In this document: piece by piece, positions 51,277-62,972 of the stretch | Numbering within the stretch: the stretch's first letter is position 1 | Layout: every line of letters starts with the position of its first letter | From: Streptomyces sp. NBC_00536 | GTDB taxonomy: Bacteria > Actinomycetota > Actinomycetes > Streptomycetales > Streptomycetaceae | Assembly (NCBI RefSeq): GCF_036346295.1 | Contig: NZ_CP107819.1 | Span: forward strand, 1,364,001-1,428,000 | Reading direction: 5' to 3' | Length of the DNA stretch: 64,000 nt | The notes under the pieces: generated by a model | What the model saw: only the letters and a program-made list of their open reading frames with translations | Databases searched by the model: none | What the model was told of the DNA's origin: nothing | Made by a program: the position numbers and the translations under genes

Positions 51277-52812
51277 TCAGCGCCCGGCGGTCAGCGCGGC
51301 GCTCACCTCCTCCTCCGGCAGCCCGGCGGGCCAGGTGTGCACAGGGTCCCCCTTGTGCATCAGCTCGGTGTAGCGGCGGGTGGTCGCCGCGAGCGCCGCC
51401 TCCCGCTCCAGCCCGGCCGCCAGGGCCCGGTGGTAGGTCTCCACCTGCCAGGTGGACCCGTTGGCGCGCCGGCGGCATCGCTCCTCGATGATCCCGAGGT
51501 AGTGGTCCCGGTCCGCGGGCTCGATCCCCCAGGCGTCCAGTCCGGCCGCTGCCATCGGCAGCAGCTCTTCGAGCACCAGCCGGACCGCCGGTACGCTCGC
51601 CAGTCCCCCGCCCCGGCCGCGGCGCGGCCAGCGCAGCCGCGCGTCGATCCCGTACCGGCAGGCCGCGTCGAAGTTGGCCTCCGCCTCCGCGAACGGCAGC
51701 CGGCTCCACACCGGGCGCTGTTCGTCGGCGAGGGTGCGCACGAGCCCGTAGTAGAAGGCCGCGTTGGCCACGACATCGGTGACGGTGGGCCCGGCGGGCA
51801 GCACCCGGTTCTCCACCCGCAGGTGCGGCACCCCGTCGGCCACCCCGTAGACGGGCCGGTTCCAGCGGTAGACGGTGCCGTTGTGCAGGACGAGTTCCTG
51901 GAGGCTGGGCACCCCGCCCTCATCGAGCACCCGCAGCGGCTCCTCCTCGTCGCAGATCGGCAGCAGGGCCGGGAAGTAGCGGACGTTCTCGGCGAACAGC
52001 TCGTACGCCGAATCGACCCAGCGCTCCCCGAACCAGGTCCGCGGGCGCACCCCCTGCGCCTGGAGTTCGGGCGGCCGGGTGTCGGTGGCCTGCTGGAAGA
52101 GCGGGGGCCGCGATTCCCGCCACAGCTCACGGCCGAAGAGGAACGGGGAGTTGGCGCCGACGGCTATCTGGACCGCCGCCACCGCCTGCGCCGCGTTCCA
52201 CACGTCTCCGAACCGGGCCGGGGTCACCTGGAGGTGCAGCTGCACCGAGGTGCAGGCCGCCTCCGGGACGATCGACCCGGCGGTCCAGGTCAGCCGCTCC
52301 ACCCCGTCGATGTCGAGGGCGAAGTCCTCCCCCCGCATCATCAGGATCTGCTCGTTCAGCAGCGAGTAACGGTCCACCGCGGAGAGGTTCGCGGCGACGA
52401 GGTCGCGGCGGGAGATCGTCGGCAGGATGCCGATCATCACCACCCCGGCATCGATCTCGGCGGCCTGCCGGTTGGCATAGGCGAGGCTCGCGCTGAGTTC
52501 CTCCGCGAGCTGGTCGAATACCCGGCCGTCGAGCCGGTGCGGAAGTATGTTGACCTCCAGGTTGAACATTCCGAGTTCGGTCTGGAAATCGGGGCTCGCA
52601 ATACGCTCCAGTACCTGTGCATTCACCATTCTCGGCAACCCGTCGGAACCCGCGAGATTCAGCTCGATCTCCAGCCCCATCATGTTCTTGGGGCGATCGA
52701 ACCTCTTCTCCGCCAGAAGTCGCTCCAGTCCCTCCAGGCACTCGTGAAGCTTCCTCCGATACCGTTGCCGATCGGACAGGTCGAATCCGCCTGCCACGAC
52801 CTTCTCCCCCAT
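51277..52812 (-). CDS. Glutamate-cysteine ligase family 2-like enzyme
   Basis: This 511-residue protein belongs to the GCS2 carboxylate-amine ligase family. It shows NMMGLEIELNLAG near the N-terminus, FQTELGMFNLEVN with the metal-binding glutamates, SVQLHLQV, and HLRVENRVLPAGPTVTDVVAN. It probably joins glutamate or another acid to an amine with ATP. Actinobacteria lack glutathione, so the product could be an ergothioneine precursor or other gamma-glutamyl compound; I cannot tell. The ATG at 52812 follows GGAGGG. Confidence 0.88.
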   Translation of the reverse strand: MGEKVVAGGFDLSDRQRYRRKLHECLEGLERLLAEKRFDRPKNMMGLEIELNLAGSDGLPRMVNAQVLERIASPDFQTELGMFNLEVNILPHRLDGRVFDQLAEELSASLAYANRQAAEIDAGVVMIGILPTISRRDLVAANLSAVDRYSLLNEQILMMRGEDFALDIDGVERLTWTAGSIVPEAACTSVQLHLQVTPARFGDVWNAAQAVAAVQIAVGANSPFLFGRELWRESRPPLFQQATDTRPPELQAQGVRPRTWFGERWVDSAYELFAENVRYFPALLPICDEEEPLRVLDEGGVPSLQELVLHNGTVYRWNRPVYGVADGVPHLRVENRVLPAGPTVTDVVANAAFYYGLVRTLADEQRPVWSRLPFAEAEANFDAACRYGIDARLRWPRRGRGGGLASVPAVRLVLEELLPMAAAGLDAWGIEPADRDHYLGIIEERCRRRANGSTWQVETYHRALAAGLEREAALAATTRRYTELMHKGDPVHTWPAGLPEEEVSAALTAGR

Positions 52813-53307
52813 CGAAGCGTCCCTCCACGAGTGGGCCTGGCCCGGTCCACCCAGGCGCGCGTTACGGTCGATGATGCCCCGGCCGGGTGATCGATAACGC
52901 GGCGGGGGCACGACTGGCGGACAGCGCGCGCCGGTTTGGCCGACAGGCGCCATGGCACATTCATCTGGCAAGGGACGTCCTGCAATGTCCGCGTCGACTT
53001 TTCCCTGTACGCAATACCGGCGCTTTCCAGCCGAGCACCCTTCGGGTAGCCTCCGAGGTCAGCGCGACATGTTCGCGTACGCGCAGCTCCAAATCCTCCG
53101 CAGTCGGACCGGTATGCGCCTTGCCGGCAATGGCCGGGACAGGTAGCCGAAACACTGCGTGAACACATGTCGTATAAACTCCGCAAACGAGGCAGAGAGT
53201 TGGCGCGCGGCCATTGCCCCTCAGCCCCCCTCTGGCCCCAGAATGCGACAGCGCCGTCCGCACCTGCCCCCGTTCTCCCAGGTCTCCCACATGAGAGGCG
53301 ACCCACC
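52813..53307. other. Intergenic region, 495 bases
   Basis: This lies between the divergent ligase and the downstream plus-strand gene. No convincing gene is seen. A TCGTATAAACT patch at about 53170 is a possible -10 region for the gene at 53308; a lower-GC segment spans roughly 52960-53190. Confidence 0.45.
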
Positions 53308-53943
53308 ATGCCGCTGCATGTCCCTCCGGCTCCCGCGCCCGCCCTGCGCAGCGTCCTCGCGGCACTCGGTTCCCCCACCGCCGTCCGCGAGGTGCTCACT
53401 CCGGCGCTGCGCGCCCTCCAGGGGCCACTGACCGCCGAACTCCCCCTGCCCGTCCACGTGCTGGACCGGCTGCAGTTCCTTCCCTCGGCGGCGGGCCGGC
53501 CGCCCCGCACCCGGCTCACCGGCTGGCGGTTCCTGATCCGCGGCGGCGACCGCTTCGTGGCCGCGGCGGACACCCGGCTGACGGCGGACGGCTGGGTCTT
53601 CTCCCACTTCTTCGAGGGACCTTACGTCGCCGCCACCGAACGCGCCCTGCGCCAGGCGGAATCCCTCGGCAAGAACTACCAGCCCCGGCTGCTGTCCGTA
53701 CCGGAGCTGTACATGCTGACCCTGTGGCTGCACGAGGGGGTCGGCGCCGACCCCTCCGCCGGACTGCCCGCGGCCGCGGACCTGCTGGTGCCGCTGGCAC
53801 CCGCCCCGCCCGGCATCGCCGCCTACCGCCCGCACCCCGTGTCGGAGCTGCTGCCGGTGCTGACCCACCGGCTCACTCCGCAGAACCGGCCGAGCCCCCA
53901 GGGTCCGCCGGTGCCGCCGTCGATGGCGGCGCCCGCGGCCTGA
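53308..53943 (+). CDS. Protein of unknown function
   Basis: This 211-residue protein has the text RLTGWRFLIRGGDRFVAAADTRLTADGWVFSHFFEGPYVAATERALRQAE, then a mostly helical middle with HEGVGADPSAGL and a Pro-rich tail. There is no signal peptide or known motif. Codon use is normal. The ATG at 53308 is behind GAGAGG. Confidence 0.75.
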   Translation: MPLHVPPAPAPALRSVLAALGSPTAVREVLTPALRALQGPLTAELPLPVHVLDRLQFLPSAAGRPPRTRLTGWRFLIRGGDRFVAAADTRLTADGWVFSHFFEGPYVAATERALRQAESLGKNYQPRLLSVPELYMLTLWLHEGVGADPSAGLPAAADLLVPLAPAPPGIAAYRPHPVSELLPVLTHRLTPQNRPSPQGPPVPPSMAAPAA

Positions 53944-54241
53944 AAAGGGCCCCGGTACCACCCCGGTACTACCCCGGACGGCCACCTGGCCGGATCTGCC
54001 CATTCGGCCTAGCCCGCTCGGACCAGTTCCGAACCACCCGAAATGACAGGGGAGTTGACCTGAACCGCCCGCACGGGTGATGCGTCATCAATCTATGAGG
54101 ACAGCTGCCGGAAATCCCTGCGGACGCCAGTCCGTAGGGCAACACTGGACCCTGACCACACCGAGATTGATACGGGGGGCGGCCATGAACCACGCATCGA
54201 GCCGCAGCACACAGACCACACCGCAGCGAAAGAACGTATCC

Positions 54242-54448
54242 ATGTGCCAGCACCAGCCAGCCTGCCCGTCAGCCGAGTCAGCCGACCGGGAGGCCGCACA
54301 TCCCGTGGCCAACCACCCGGAGCAGGGCTGGAGCCTGCTGTGCAACGGCGTCCTGCTCTTCGAGGACACCGGTGAGCTGCTGCCGGACGGCCAGATCATC
54401 GCTCCGCACCGCCCGCTCGCGGCGGCGCAGGTGATGAAGGCGGCCTAG
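54242..54448 (+). CDS. DUF5999 family small protein
   Basis: This 68-residue protein starts MCQHQPACPSAESADREAA and contains HPEQGWSLLCNGVLLFEDTGELLPDG, the DUF5999 signature. The CQHQPxC motif could bind a metal. Its role is unknown. An earlier in-frame ATG at 54185 follows GGGGGG and could be the true start, adding 19 residues. Confidence 0.82.
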   Translation: MCQHQPACPSAESADREAAHPVANHPEQGWSLLCNGVLLFEDTGELLPDGQIIAPHRPLAAAQVMKAA

Positions 54449-54484
54449 GGAACCGTCGCAGGGCACGCGAAAAGGAACGGGAAC

Positions 54485-54533
54485 GTGAAAGGGGCCGGTC
54501 CGGGAGACGCACTCCCGGACCGGCCCCTTTCAC
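54485..54533. terminator. Strong bidirectional terminator
   Basis: A perfect 22-bp stem with a 5-base loop (ACGCA) separates the DUF5999 gene and gcvP, which converge. Confidence 0.85.
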
Positions 54534-54545
54534 ATCTCAGCCGTG

Positions 54546-57431
<2,886 letters not shown>

Positions 57432-57491
57432 GTACGGAGGCCTCCTGGTCGTACGACCTGCGAGGGGTACCACGGCGCGGGCACCCGGACG

Positions 57492-57724
57492 GCCTCCCCC
57501 TCTGTCATCACAACCTGAGAGCTTCACCGGGCCGCCCGAGGATCGCTCGCGAGGTCCGGCTTTCACCGTCGGTGAGGAGGGGGACCGGCACTGTGCGCCC
57601 GGTACCCGCCCCTGCTTTCCAGAGTGGCCTCACCACGTGCGGTACGTATGCCTGAGAGATTCCGGGGAGGATTTGCTCCTTCGGCGCCTCCGTCGAACTC
57701 ACTCGGAGGACTCTCCCGCACAGG
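57492..57724 (-). promoter_or_regulatory. Tandem glycine riboswitch upstream of gcvP
   Basis: On the minus strand two aptamers lie in order. Aptamer 1 (about 57724-57640) reads GCGGGAGAGTCC, then GGCGCCGAAGGAGCAAA, and ends CTCTCAGGCA. Aptamer 2 (about 57632-57492) contains CTCTGGAAAGCAGG, CACCGACGGTGAAAGCC, GGTGAAGCTCTCAGGT and GATGACAGAGGGGGA. These are the classic signature segments of glycine riboswitches. The pair is expected to turn on gcvP when glycine is high. The ribosome site of gcvP follows about 50 bases on. Confidence 0.93.
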
Positions 57725-57842
57725 GTCAACAGCCGTTCCCCAGCCTACCAGCGAGGATCTGGGCCCTCCCTCGAGTGGCCCCCTCTCCGGAAATGCACTT
57801 TTGTAGTCATTACGGAGGAGTTGCGACCATAAGGAGGCGACC

Positions 57843-58241
57843 GTGCAGACCGAGATCGATCCGCGCAGCCTGATCGGCCGCAAGGCGTTCGACCGCAATG
57901 GAACCAAGATCGGCACCGTGGACGAGGTCTACCTCGACGATGCCACGGGCGTCCCGGAATGGGCCGCCGTACGGACCGGACTCTTCAGCCGGGACGCGTT
58001 CGTCCCCCTGGAACCCAGCGAGATGGTGGGCGACACCCTGCGGGTTCCCTTCGAACGCTCCCTGATCAAAGACGCCCCCGACTTCGGGGTCGGCCGCCAC
58101 CTCTCACCGGAACAGGAGCTCCAGCTCTACCACCACTACGGCCTCGACGTGACCTTGCCGAGTGACTTCCACCACGGTGACCTCGGCCGCGACCGGGACC
58201 GCGACCGCGACTTCGGCCGCCTCGCCGGCGAGGAGACCTAG
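57843..58241 (+). CDS. PRC-barrel domain protein
   Basis: This 132-residue protein has a PRC-barrel: LIGRKAFDRNGTKIGTVDEVYLDDATGVPEWAAVRTGLFSRDAFVPLE. A charged tail (RDRDRDRDFGRLAG) ends it. Such proteins bind RNA or partners and often appear as stress proteins. The GTG at 57843 follows AAGGAGG. It is divergent from the gcvP leader. Its last 4 bases overlap the convergent dinB. Confidence 0.87.
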   Translation: MQTEIDPRSLIGRKAFDRNGTKIGTVDEVYLDDATGVPEWAAVRTGLFSRDAFVPLEPSEMVGDTLRVPFERSLIKDAPDFGVGRHLSPEQELQLYHHYGLDVTLPSDFHHGDLGRDRDRDRDFGRLAGEET

Positions 58242-59671
58242 TCCGTCCCTCCTCCCGCGTCATCTTCGGCATGTTCCCCGACCAGCGGCAGCGGATCGGA
58301 CGGCTCCAGCTCGGGGTCGTCCACCCGGAAGGTGCGCACCCGGCCCGGAGCCGATCCGGGCCGCTCGAAGCGGACGGTGACCCTCCCCACCCCGCTGCCC
58401 TGGACCCAGCCCGGCCCGTACTCCCCGTGCCGTACGTCGGTCCCCGCCGGCCATCTCCGCTCCTGCGCGGGTTCGGCCCCGGCCGATGACTCCGCCATCC
58501 CCTCCGGCTCGGCCGGTACGGGCTCCCCCGCGGCCCCGTCGGCCCCCTCGGCCCCGCCCCCCTCGTCCAGACCCTCCGCCGCCTCGGCCCGGGCCTCGGC
58601 TTCGGCCTGGGCGAACAGGTCCTCCTGCGTGTAGTCCGCCAGCCCCGACACCCCCACGCCCAGCAGCCGCACCCCGCCCGTGGTGTCGACCCCCTCCAGC
58701 AGCCGCGCCGCCGCCTCCCGCACCACCGCGGGATCGTCCGTCGGCCCCCGCAGGGTCTCCGAGCGGGTCAGCGTGGAGAAGTCGTAGCGGCGCACCTTGA
58801 GCACGATCGTCCGCCCGGAGTGCCCGGACGCCCGCAGCCGCCCCACGCACCGCTCCGCGAGCCGCTGCACCTCGCCCCGGATCCGGACCCGGTCGTGCAG
58901 GTCCACGTCGAAGGTGTCCTCGACCGACACGGACTTCGCGTCCCGCTCCGCCACCACCGGCCGGTCGTCCAGCCCCAGCGCCATCCGGTACAGCGCCACC
59001 CCGTGCGCCCGCCCGGTCATCCGGACCAGCTCGTCCTCACCGGCCTCGGCCAGCTCGCCCACGGTGGTGATCCCGGCCCGGCGCAGGTGCTCCCCCGTGG
59101 CGGGCCCCACCCCGGGCAGGGTCCGCACCGACATGGGCGCCAGCAGCTCCCGCTCGGTCCCGGGCTCGATCAGCAGCAGCCCGTCCGGCTTGGCGGCCTC
59201 CGAGGCCACCTTGGCCAGCATCTTGGACCCGGCCAGCCCCACGGAGGCGCTGAGCCCCGTCGCCGCCCGGATCTCCTCCCGCAGCCGCTCCCCCGCCGCG
59301 CGCGCTCCGGCCGAGTCGAAGGCGGCCTCACCGGCCTCCAGGTCCACGAAGGCCTCGTCCAGGCTGAGCGGCTCCACCAGCGGCGACAGCGCGCGCAGCC
59401 GCGCCATCACGAGGTCGCTGACCGCCCGGTACAGGGTGAAGCGCGGAATCAGATAGGCGCCGTTCGGGCAGAGCCGCCGGGCCTGGGCGGTGGGCATCGC
59501 CGAATGCACCCCGAACCGGCGCGCCTCGTACGAGGCGGTCGCGACCACCCCGCGCGGACCGAGCCCGCCGACGATCACCGCTTTCCCGCGCAGGCTCGGC
59601 TTCGCCGCCTGCTCCACGGAGGCGTAGAAGGCGTCCATGTCCAGATGCAGGATGGTCGGCGCGGCTCTCAC
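58238..59671 (-). CDS. dinB: DNA polymerase IV (Y-family)
   Basis: This 477-residue polymerase has the palm motif LHLDMDAFYASVEQ at the N-terminus and SLDEAFVDL with the catalytic acidic residues. The little finger domain is followed by a helix-rich linker (about residues 355-405, Ala/Glu/Gly-rich). The last 75 residues read like a UvrD/PcrA-type Tudor domain (TDVRHGEYGPGWVQGSGVGRVTVRFE), unusual for a classical Pol IV and perhaps an RNA-polymerase or DNA-binding add-on. It copies damaged DNA with low fidelity. GTG start at 59671. Confidence 0.92.
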   Translation of the reverse strand: MRAAPTILHLDMDAFYASVEQAAKPSLRGKAVIVGGLGPRGVVATASYEARRFGVHSAMPTAQARRLCPNGAYLIPRFTLYRAVSDLVMARLRALSPLVEPLSLDEAFVDLEAGEAAFDSAGARAAGERLREEIRAATGLSASVGLAGSKMLAKVASEAAKPDGLLLIEPGTERELLAPMSVRTLPGVGPATGEHLRRAGITTVGELAEAGEDELVRMTGRAHGVALYRMALGLDDRPVVAERDAKSVSVEDTFDVDLHDRVRIRGEVQRLAERCVGRLRASGHSGRTIVLKVRRYDFSTLTRSETLRGPTDDPAVVREAAARLLEGVDTTGGVRLLGVGVSGLADYTQEDLFAQAEAEARAEAAEGLDEGGGAEGADGAAGEPVPAEPEGMAESSAGAEPAQERRWPAGTDVRHGEYGPGWVQGSGVGRVTVRFERPGSAPGRVRTFRVDDPELEPSDPLPLVGEHAEDDAGGGTD

Positions 59672-59701
59672 GCCCCCGATGCTGCCCTACGCCACTGACA
59701 A

Positions 59702-59757
59702 CGCCCCCGGAGCGCGTCCGGCGCGCCCCGTCGGGACGTCCGGAGCGCCCGGGGGCG
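59702..59757 (-). terminator. Hairpin after the MerR gene
   Basis: Outer 9-bp stem (CGCCCCCGG with CCGGGGGCG) with a long GC-rich loop lies past the MerR stop. It likely ends the garA-ftsR-MerR operon. Confidence 0.45.
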
Positions 59758-59787
59758 GTCCTGGTGGCGCGGCCGGTCGTGCGGCGG

Positions 59788-60429
59788 TCAGCCGGCCCGG
59801 TTGCGGCGCGCGGCCAGTTCGTCGGCCGGGTTGTGCCCGACCAGCGTCTCGCCGGTCTCGACCCGCTCGCCGTGCAGCTGGGACAGCGCCTTCTCCACGT
59901 CCCGCCAGACGACGCCGACGGCGATCCCGAAGATGCCCTGACCCCCCTGGAGCAGGCCCACGACCTCGTCCGGGGAGGTGCACTCGTAGACGGTCGCGCC
60001 GTCGCTCATGAGCGTCATCCGCTCCAGGTCGCGAAAGCCCCGGTCACGCAGGTGCTGGACGGTGGTGCGGATGTTCTGGAGCGCCACCCCGGTGTCCAGG
60101 AAGCGCTTGACGATCTTCAGGACCACCACGTCCCGGAAGCTGTACAGCCGCTGTGTGCCGGACCCGCCCGCCGCGCGCACGCTGGGCTCGACGAGCCCGG
60201 TCCGCGCCCAGTAGTCGAGCTGCCGGTAGGTGATGCCCGCGGCGGCGCACGCCGTGGGCCCGCGGTAGCCGATCTCCCCGGCCGTCGGCTCGCCGCCGCC
60301 TTCCGGGCCGCGTTGCACGGCTTCCGGCTGACGGCGCGCGGGACCCACCGCACCGCCGTGCAGCGGGTACGGTCCGCCCTCACTCCGTGCGGGGATGCCC
60401 CCGGTCGTACCGTCGCCCGTGATCCTCAC
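59788..60429 (-). CDS. MerR family regulator (second MerR gene of the garA block)
   Basis: This 213-residue protein has a MerR winged helix: ACAAAGITYRQLDYWARTGLVEPSVR, with QRLYSFRDVVVLKIVKRFLD next. A longer N-terminus of about 50 disordered residues precedes it. The C-terminal half contains an alpha/beta segment (FGIAVGVVWRDVEKALSQLHG). It corresponds to the Rv1830-type regulator of mycobacteria. The GTG at 60429 follows GGAGGG; the frame is open further upstream. Confidence 0.87.
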   Translation of the reverse strand: MRITGDGTTGGIPARSEGGPYPLHGGAVGPARRQPEAVQRGPEGGGEPTAGEIGYRGPTACAAAGITYRQLDYWARTGLVEPSVRAAGGSGTQRLYSFRDVVVLKIVKRFLDTGVALQNIRTTVQHLRDRGFRDLERMTLMSDGATVYECTSPDEVVGLLQGGQGIFGIAVGVVWRDVEKALSQLHGERVETGETLVGHNPADELAARRNRAG

Positions 60430-60609
60430 GCCGACCCTCCGTCCTTGACCTGCCACCTTGAAGGTAGGCAGTCACCCGGGGTGCGTCAACGATCGCCACA
60501 CTCGGCACGCCGAGTGATAATCACCCTGAGAGTGGTTTCCCGTATCCCTTTGCGGGGAAAGGCTACTCGAATGGGCTGACAATCCCTTGAGGACGACTCG
60601 GCCGACACC

Positions 60610-61083
60610 TCACTGATTGCTGCTGCCGAAGTCCTCCGGCGAGATCTGGTCGAGGAACTCGCGGAACTTCTCCACCTCGTCCTCCTGCTCGTCCGGAATC
60701 GCGATTCCGGCATCGTCCAGCACCCCGTCGCTCCCGTAGATCGGCGTCCCGGTGCGCAGGGCCAGCGCTATGGCGTCGGACGGCCTCGCGCTCACCTCGA
60801 CCCCGCTGGCGAAGACGAGCTCCGCGTAAAAGACACCCTCCCGCAGATCCGTGATCCGGACCTCGGTGAGTTCCTCACCGATCGCCTCCAGCACGTCCTT
60901 GAACAGGTCGTGCGTCAGCGGCCGGGCAGGGGCCATCCCCTGCTGGGCGAAGGCAATGGCGGTAGCCTCCCCAGGACCGATCCAGATGGGGAGGTACCGA
61001 TCGCCTCCCACTTCACGCAGGAGCACGATCGGTTGGTTGGAGGGCATTTCAACCCGGACACCCACAACGTCGAGCTCGTTCAC
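60610..61083 (-). CDS. Bifunctional nuclease family protein (DUF151)
   Basis: This 157-residue protein has the DUF151/bifunctional-nuclease fold: VVGVRVEMPSNQPIVLLREVGGDRYLPIWIGPGEATAIA, then RPLTHDLFKDVLEAIG, and SARPSDAIALALRTGTPIY. An acidic tail follows. It corresponds to Rv1829 of mycobacteria. The role is unclear; nuclease activity is claimed for plant relatives. GTG start. It sits between two MerR genes. Confidence 0.88.
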   Translation of the reverse strand: MNELDVVGVRVEMPSNQPIVLLREVGGDRYLPIWIGPGEATAIAFAQQGMAPARPLTHDLFKDVLEAIGEELTEVRITDLREGVFYAELVFASGVEVSARPSDAIALALRTGTPIYGSDGVLDDAGIAIPDEQEDEVEKFREFLDQISPEDFGSSNQ

Positions 61084-61135
61084 ACAGCAACCCTAGGACC
61101 TGCCCGGCCGGTTTGGGTAGTCGGGGCCCCTCGGA

Positions 61136-61903
61136 TCAGTGCAGACGGACCCCGAGAGCGGTCTGTACGAGCGCCTCGTGGAGCCGTACGGAGATGCCCG
61201 CGAGCTCCTTCAGGGTGGCCTCGGCATGGGCCCGGGTCTGCGGATTGCGGTGCCGGCGCAGCGGTGCGACCACCTGCTCGACCAGCCCGGCCTCCCGGTC
61301 GGCGGCGGCCTTCATGGCCCGCAGGTGCCGCGGCTCCAGGCCGAACCGGCCCAGTTCCGCCACCAGCCTGGCCACGGTGACCGCCTCGGCGTCGTATCCG
61401 CCGTCCGGGGCCTGCGCGAGCAGCCCGTACGACTCCCACTCCACCAGCTGTACCTCGTCCACCTCGGCGGCGGCCAGCAGCTCGGCCCGGCCGATCCGCG
61501 CCACGGTGGGGCGGCTGCGGCCGATCTCGCCCAGGACGGCGGCGACCACGGCCGCCCCGGCCGTGTCCCCGTCAGCGGGCGCGGCGGGCGCGGGGATGTG
61601 GATCTGCTCGCCGCGCTCCAGCGCGTCGAGCTGGTCCTTGATGACCTTCAGCGGCAGGTAGTGATCGCGCTGCAGCCGCAGGACGCGGGCGAGGCGCTCG
61701 ACGTCGTCGGGACTGAACTTGCGGTACCCGGAAGGTGTGCGCCGGGGCTCGACCAGCCCCTCCGCCTCAAGGAACCGGATCTTGGAAATCGTGACTTCGG
61801 GAAACTCGTCGCGCAGCAAGGTGAGCACCGTGCCGATGCTCACCAGCCGCCCGCCCGAGCCGGCGGTGCCGTGACCGGCACCGCCCGTCGAGGTACGCAG
61901 CAT
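61136..61903 (-). CDS. ftsR: MerR family regulator FtsR
   Basis: This 255-residue protein has the MerR winged helix VSIGTVLTLLRDEFPEVTISKIRFLEAEGLVEPRRTPSGYRKFSPDDVERLARVL and continues into LPLKVIKDQLDALE. It matches FtsR (Rv1828), which activates ftsZ in corynebacteria. The C-terminal part is a second helical domain (RTRELLAAAEVDEVQLVEWE-like). It is directly downstream of the GarA gene (45-base gap with a hairpin). Confidence 0.88.
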   Translation of the reverse strand: MLRTSTGGAGHGTAGSGGRLVSIGTVLTLLRDEFPEVTISKIRFLEAEGLVEPRRTPSGYRKFSPDDVERLARVLRLQRDHYLPLKVIKDQLDALERGEQIHIPAPAAPADGDTAGAAVVAAVLGEIGRSRPTVARIGRAELLAAAEVDEVQLVEWESYGLLAQAPDGGYDAEAVTVARLVAELGRFGLEPRHLRAMKAAADREAGLVEQVVAPLRRHRNPQTRAHAEATLKELAGISVRLHEALVQTALGVRLH

Positions 61904-61918
61904 GGACCTTCCCTGTGG

Positions 61919-61944
61919 TCCCCCCGGGGCGGCGCCCGGGGGGA
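61919..61944 (-). promoter_or_regulatory. Hairpin between garA and ftsR
   Basis: A perfect 10-bp stem (TCCCCCCGGG with CCCGGGGGGA) and 6-base loop lie between the GarA stop and the FtsR start. It may attenuate transcription or stabilise mRNA ends. Confidence 0.4.
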
Positions 61945-61948
61945 ACGG

Positions 61949-62782
61949 TCAGATGCCCCGCTGGCTCGCGTAGAAGACCAGCCGGTACTTGCCGATCTGG
62001 ACCTCGTCGCCGTTGTGCAGGACGACCGAGTCGATCGGCTCACGGTTGACGTACGTGCCGTTGAGACTGCCCACGTCGGAGACGGTGAAGAGACCGTCCT
62101 GGCCCCTGCGGAAGTCGACGTGCCGCCGGGAGACGGTGACGTCGTCCAGGAAGATGTCGCTCTGCGGGTGGCGGCCCGCCGTGGTCAGTTCGCCGTCCAG
62201 CAGGAAGCGGCTGCCCGAGTTCGGACCGCGCCGCACGATGAGCAGCGCGGAGCCCGGAGGCAGTGCTTCCACCGCGGCCTGGGCCTCGGGGGACAGCGAG
62301 GACGACACGTGCTGTCCGGACACCTCGGCCTCATAGGCCTCAAGGCCCGAGATCGAGATGGTGGACGTGGTCTCCGAAGCACGCTCCGGCGTCAGACCCG
62401 GCCGCAGCGGCGCCCCGCAGTTGGAGCAGAACCGGCTGGCCGCATCGCTGCGGTGGCCACACCTGCTGCAAACCTGCTCGGCCGACATGGACGGCTCCTC
62501 GCGCCGCGGGTGCCCCGCGGAGGCATTGGTGGCATACGGGTCGGGGTTAAACCCTCCACCCGTACTTGAGGTTGATGGTTCACCGAAACCTATGCGTCCG
62601 GAACCGGCAGGGTCAACAGCCGACGCGCCGTACGCGCCCGAATTGTCACCCGCTCCGGCAACCTCGTCGCGGAAGAGCGGCCGGTCGCCCTGCACCTCCG
62701 TGTCACCGTGCCCCGCACGGTGCTTGGGCGCACCGCTTTCCTCGCGGTTCTTCTTGCCGAACAACTTCTCAAACAACTTCAC
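61949..62782 (-). CDS. garA: FHA domain protein, GarA-type, with zinc ribbon
   Basis: This 277-residue protein has three parts. Residues 1-95 are an N-terminal extension (KLFEKLFGKKNREESG and a Gly/Asp-rich stretch). A zinc ribbon follows (VCSRCGHRSD, FCSNCGAPL; four cysteines). Then the ETTS motif of GarA, in SETTSTISI, is followed by an FHA domain: AGRHPQSDIFLDDVTVSRRHVDF and GSLNGTYVNREPIDSVVLHNGDEVQIG. Phosphorylation of ETTS by PknB or PknG would switch GarA's control of 2-oxoglutarate metabolism in mycobacteria. The extra zinc ribbon and N-terminus are unlike GarA of mycobacteria. The GTG at 62782 follows AAGGGGAA. Confidence 0.87.
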   Translation of the reverse strand: MKLFEKLFGKKNREESGAPKHRAGHGDTEVQGDRPLFRDEVAGAGDNSGAYGASAVDPAGSGRIGFGEPSTSSTGGGFNPDPYATNASAGHPRREEPSMSAEQVCSRCGHRSDAASRFCSNCGAPLRPGLTPERASETTSTISISGLEAYEAEVSGQHVSSSLSPEAQAAVEALPPGSALLIVRRGPNSGSRFLLDGELTTAGRHPQSDIFLDDVTVSRRHVDFRRGQDGLFTVSDVGSLNGTYVNREPIDSVVLHNGDEVQIGKYRLVFYASQRGI

Positions 62783-62972
62783 GGGCGATTCCCCTTGACC
62801 GAAACAGACCCGCCCGTGGGGCAGGACGAACTCCGAATACTCACACCTGCCGACCCGGACATTCTCACAACGTCCGTCACCACCAGACAGTTTCCACCAC
62901 GCACCGCTTCTTCGGTGCGCCGACCCCCCGCAGGCATCCGCCCACGTGAGCCGCTCCACATCCCGCCCGGTC

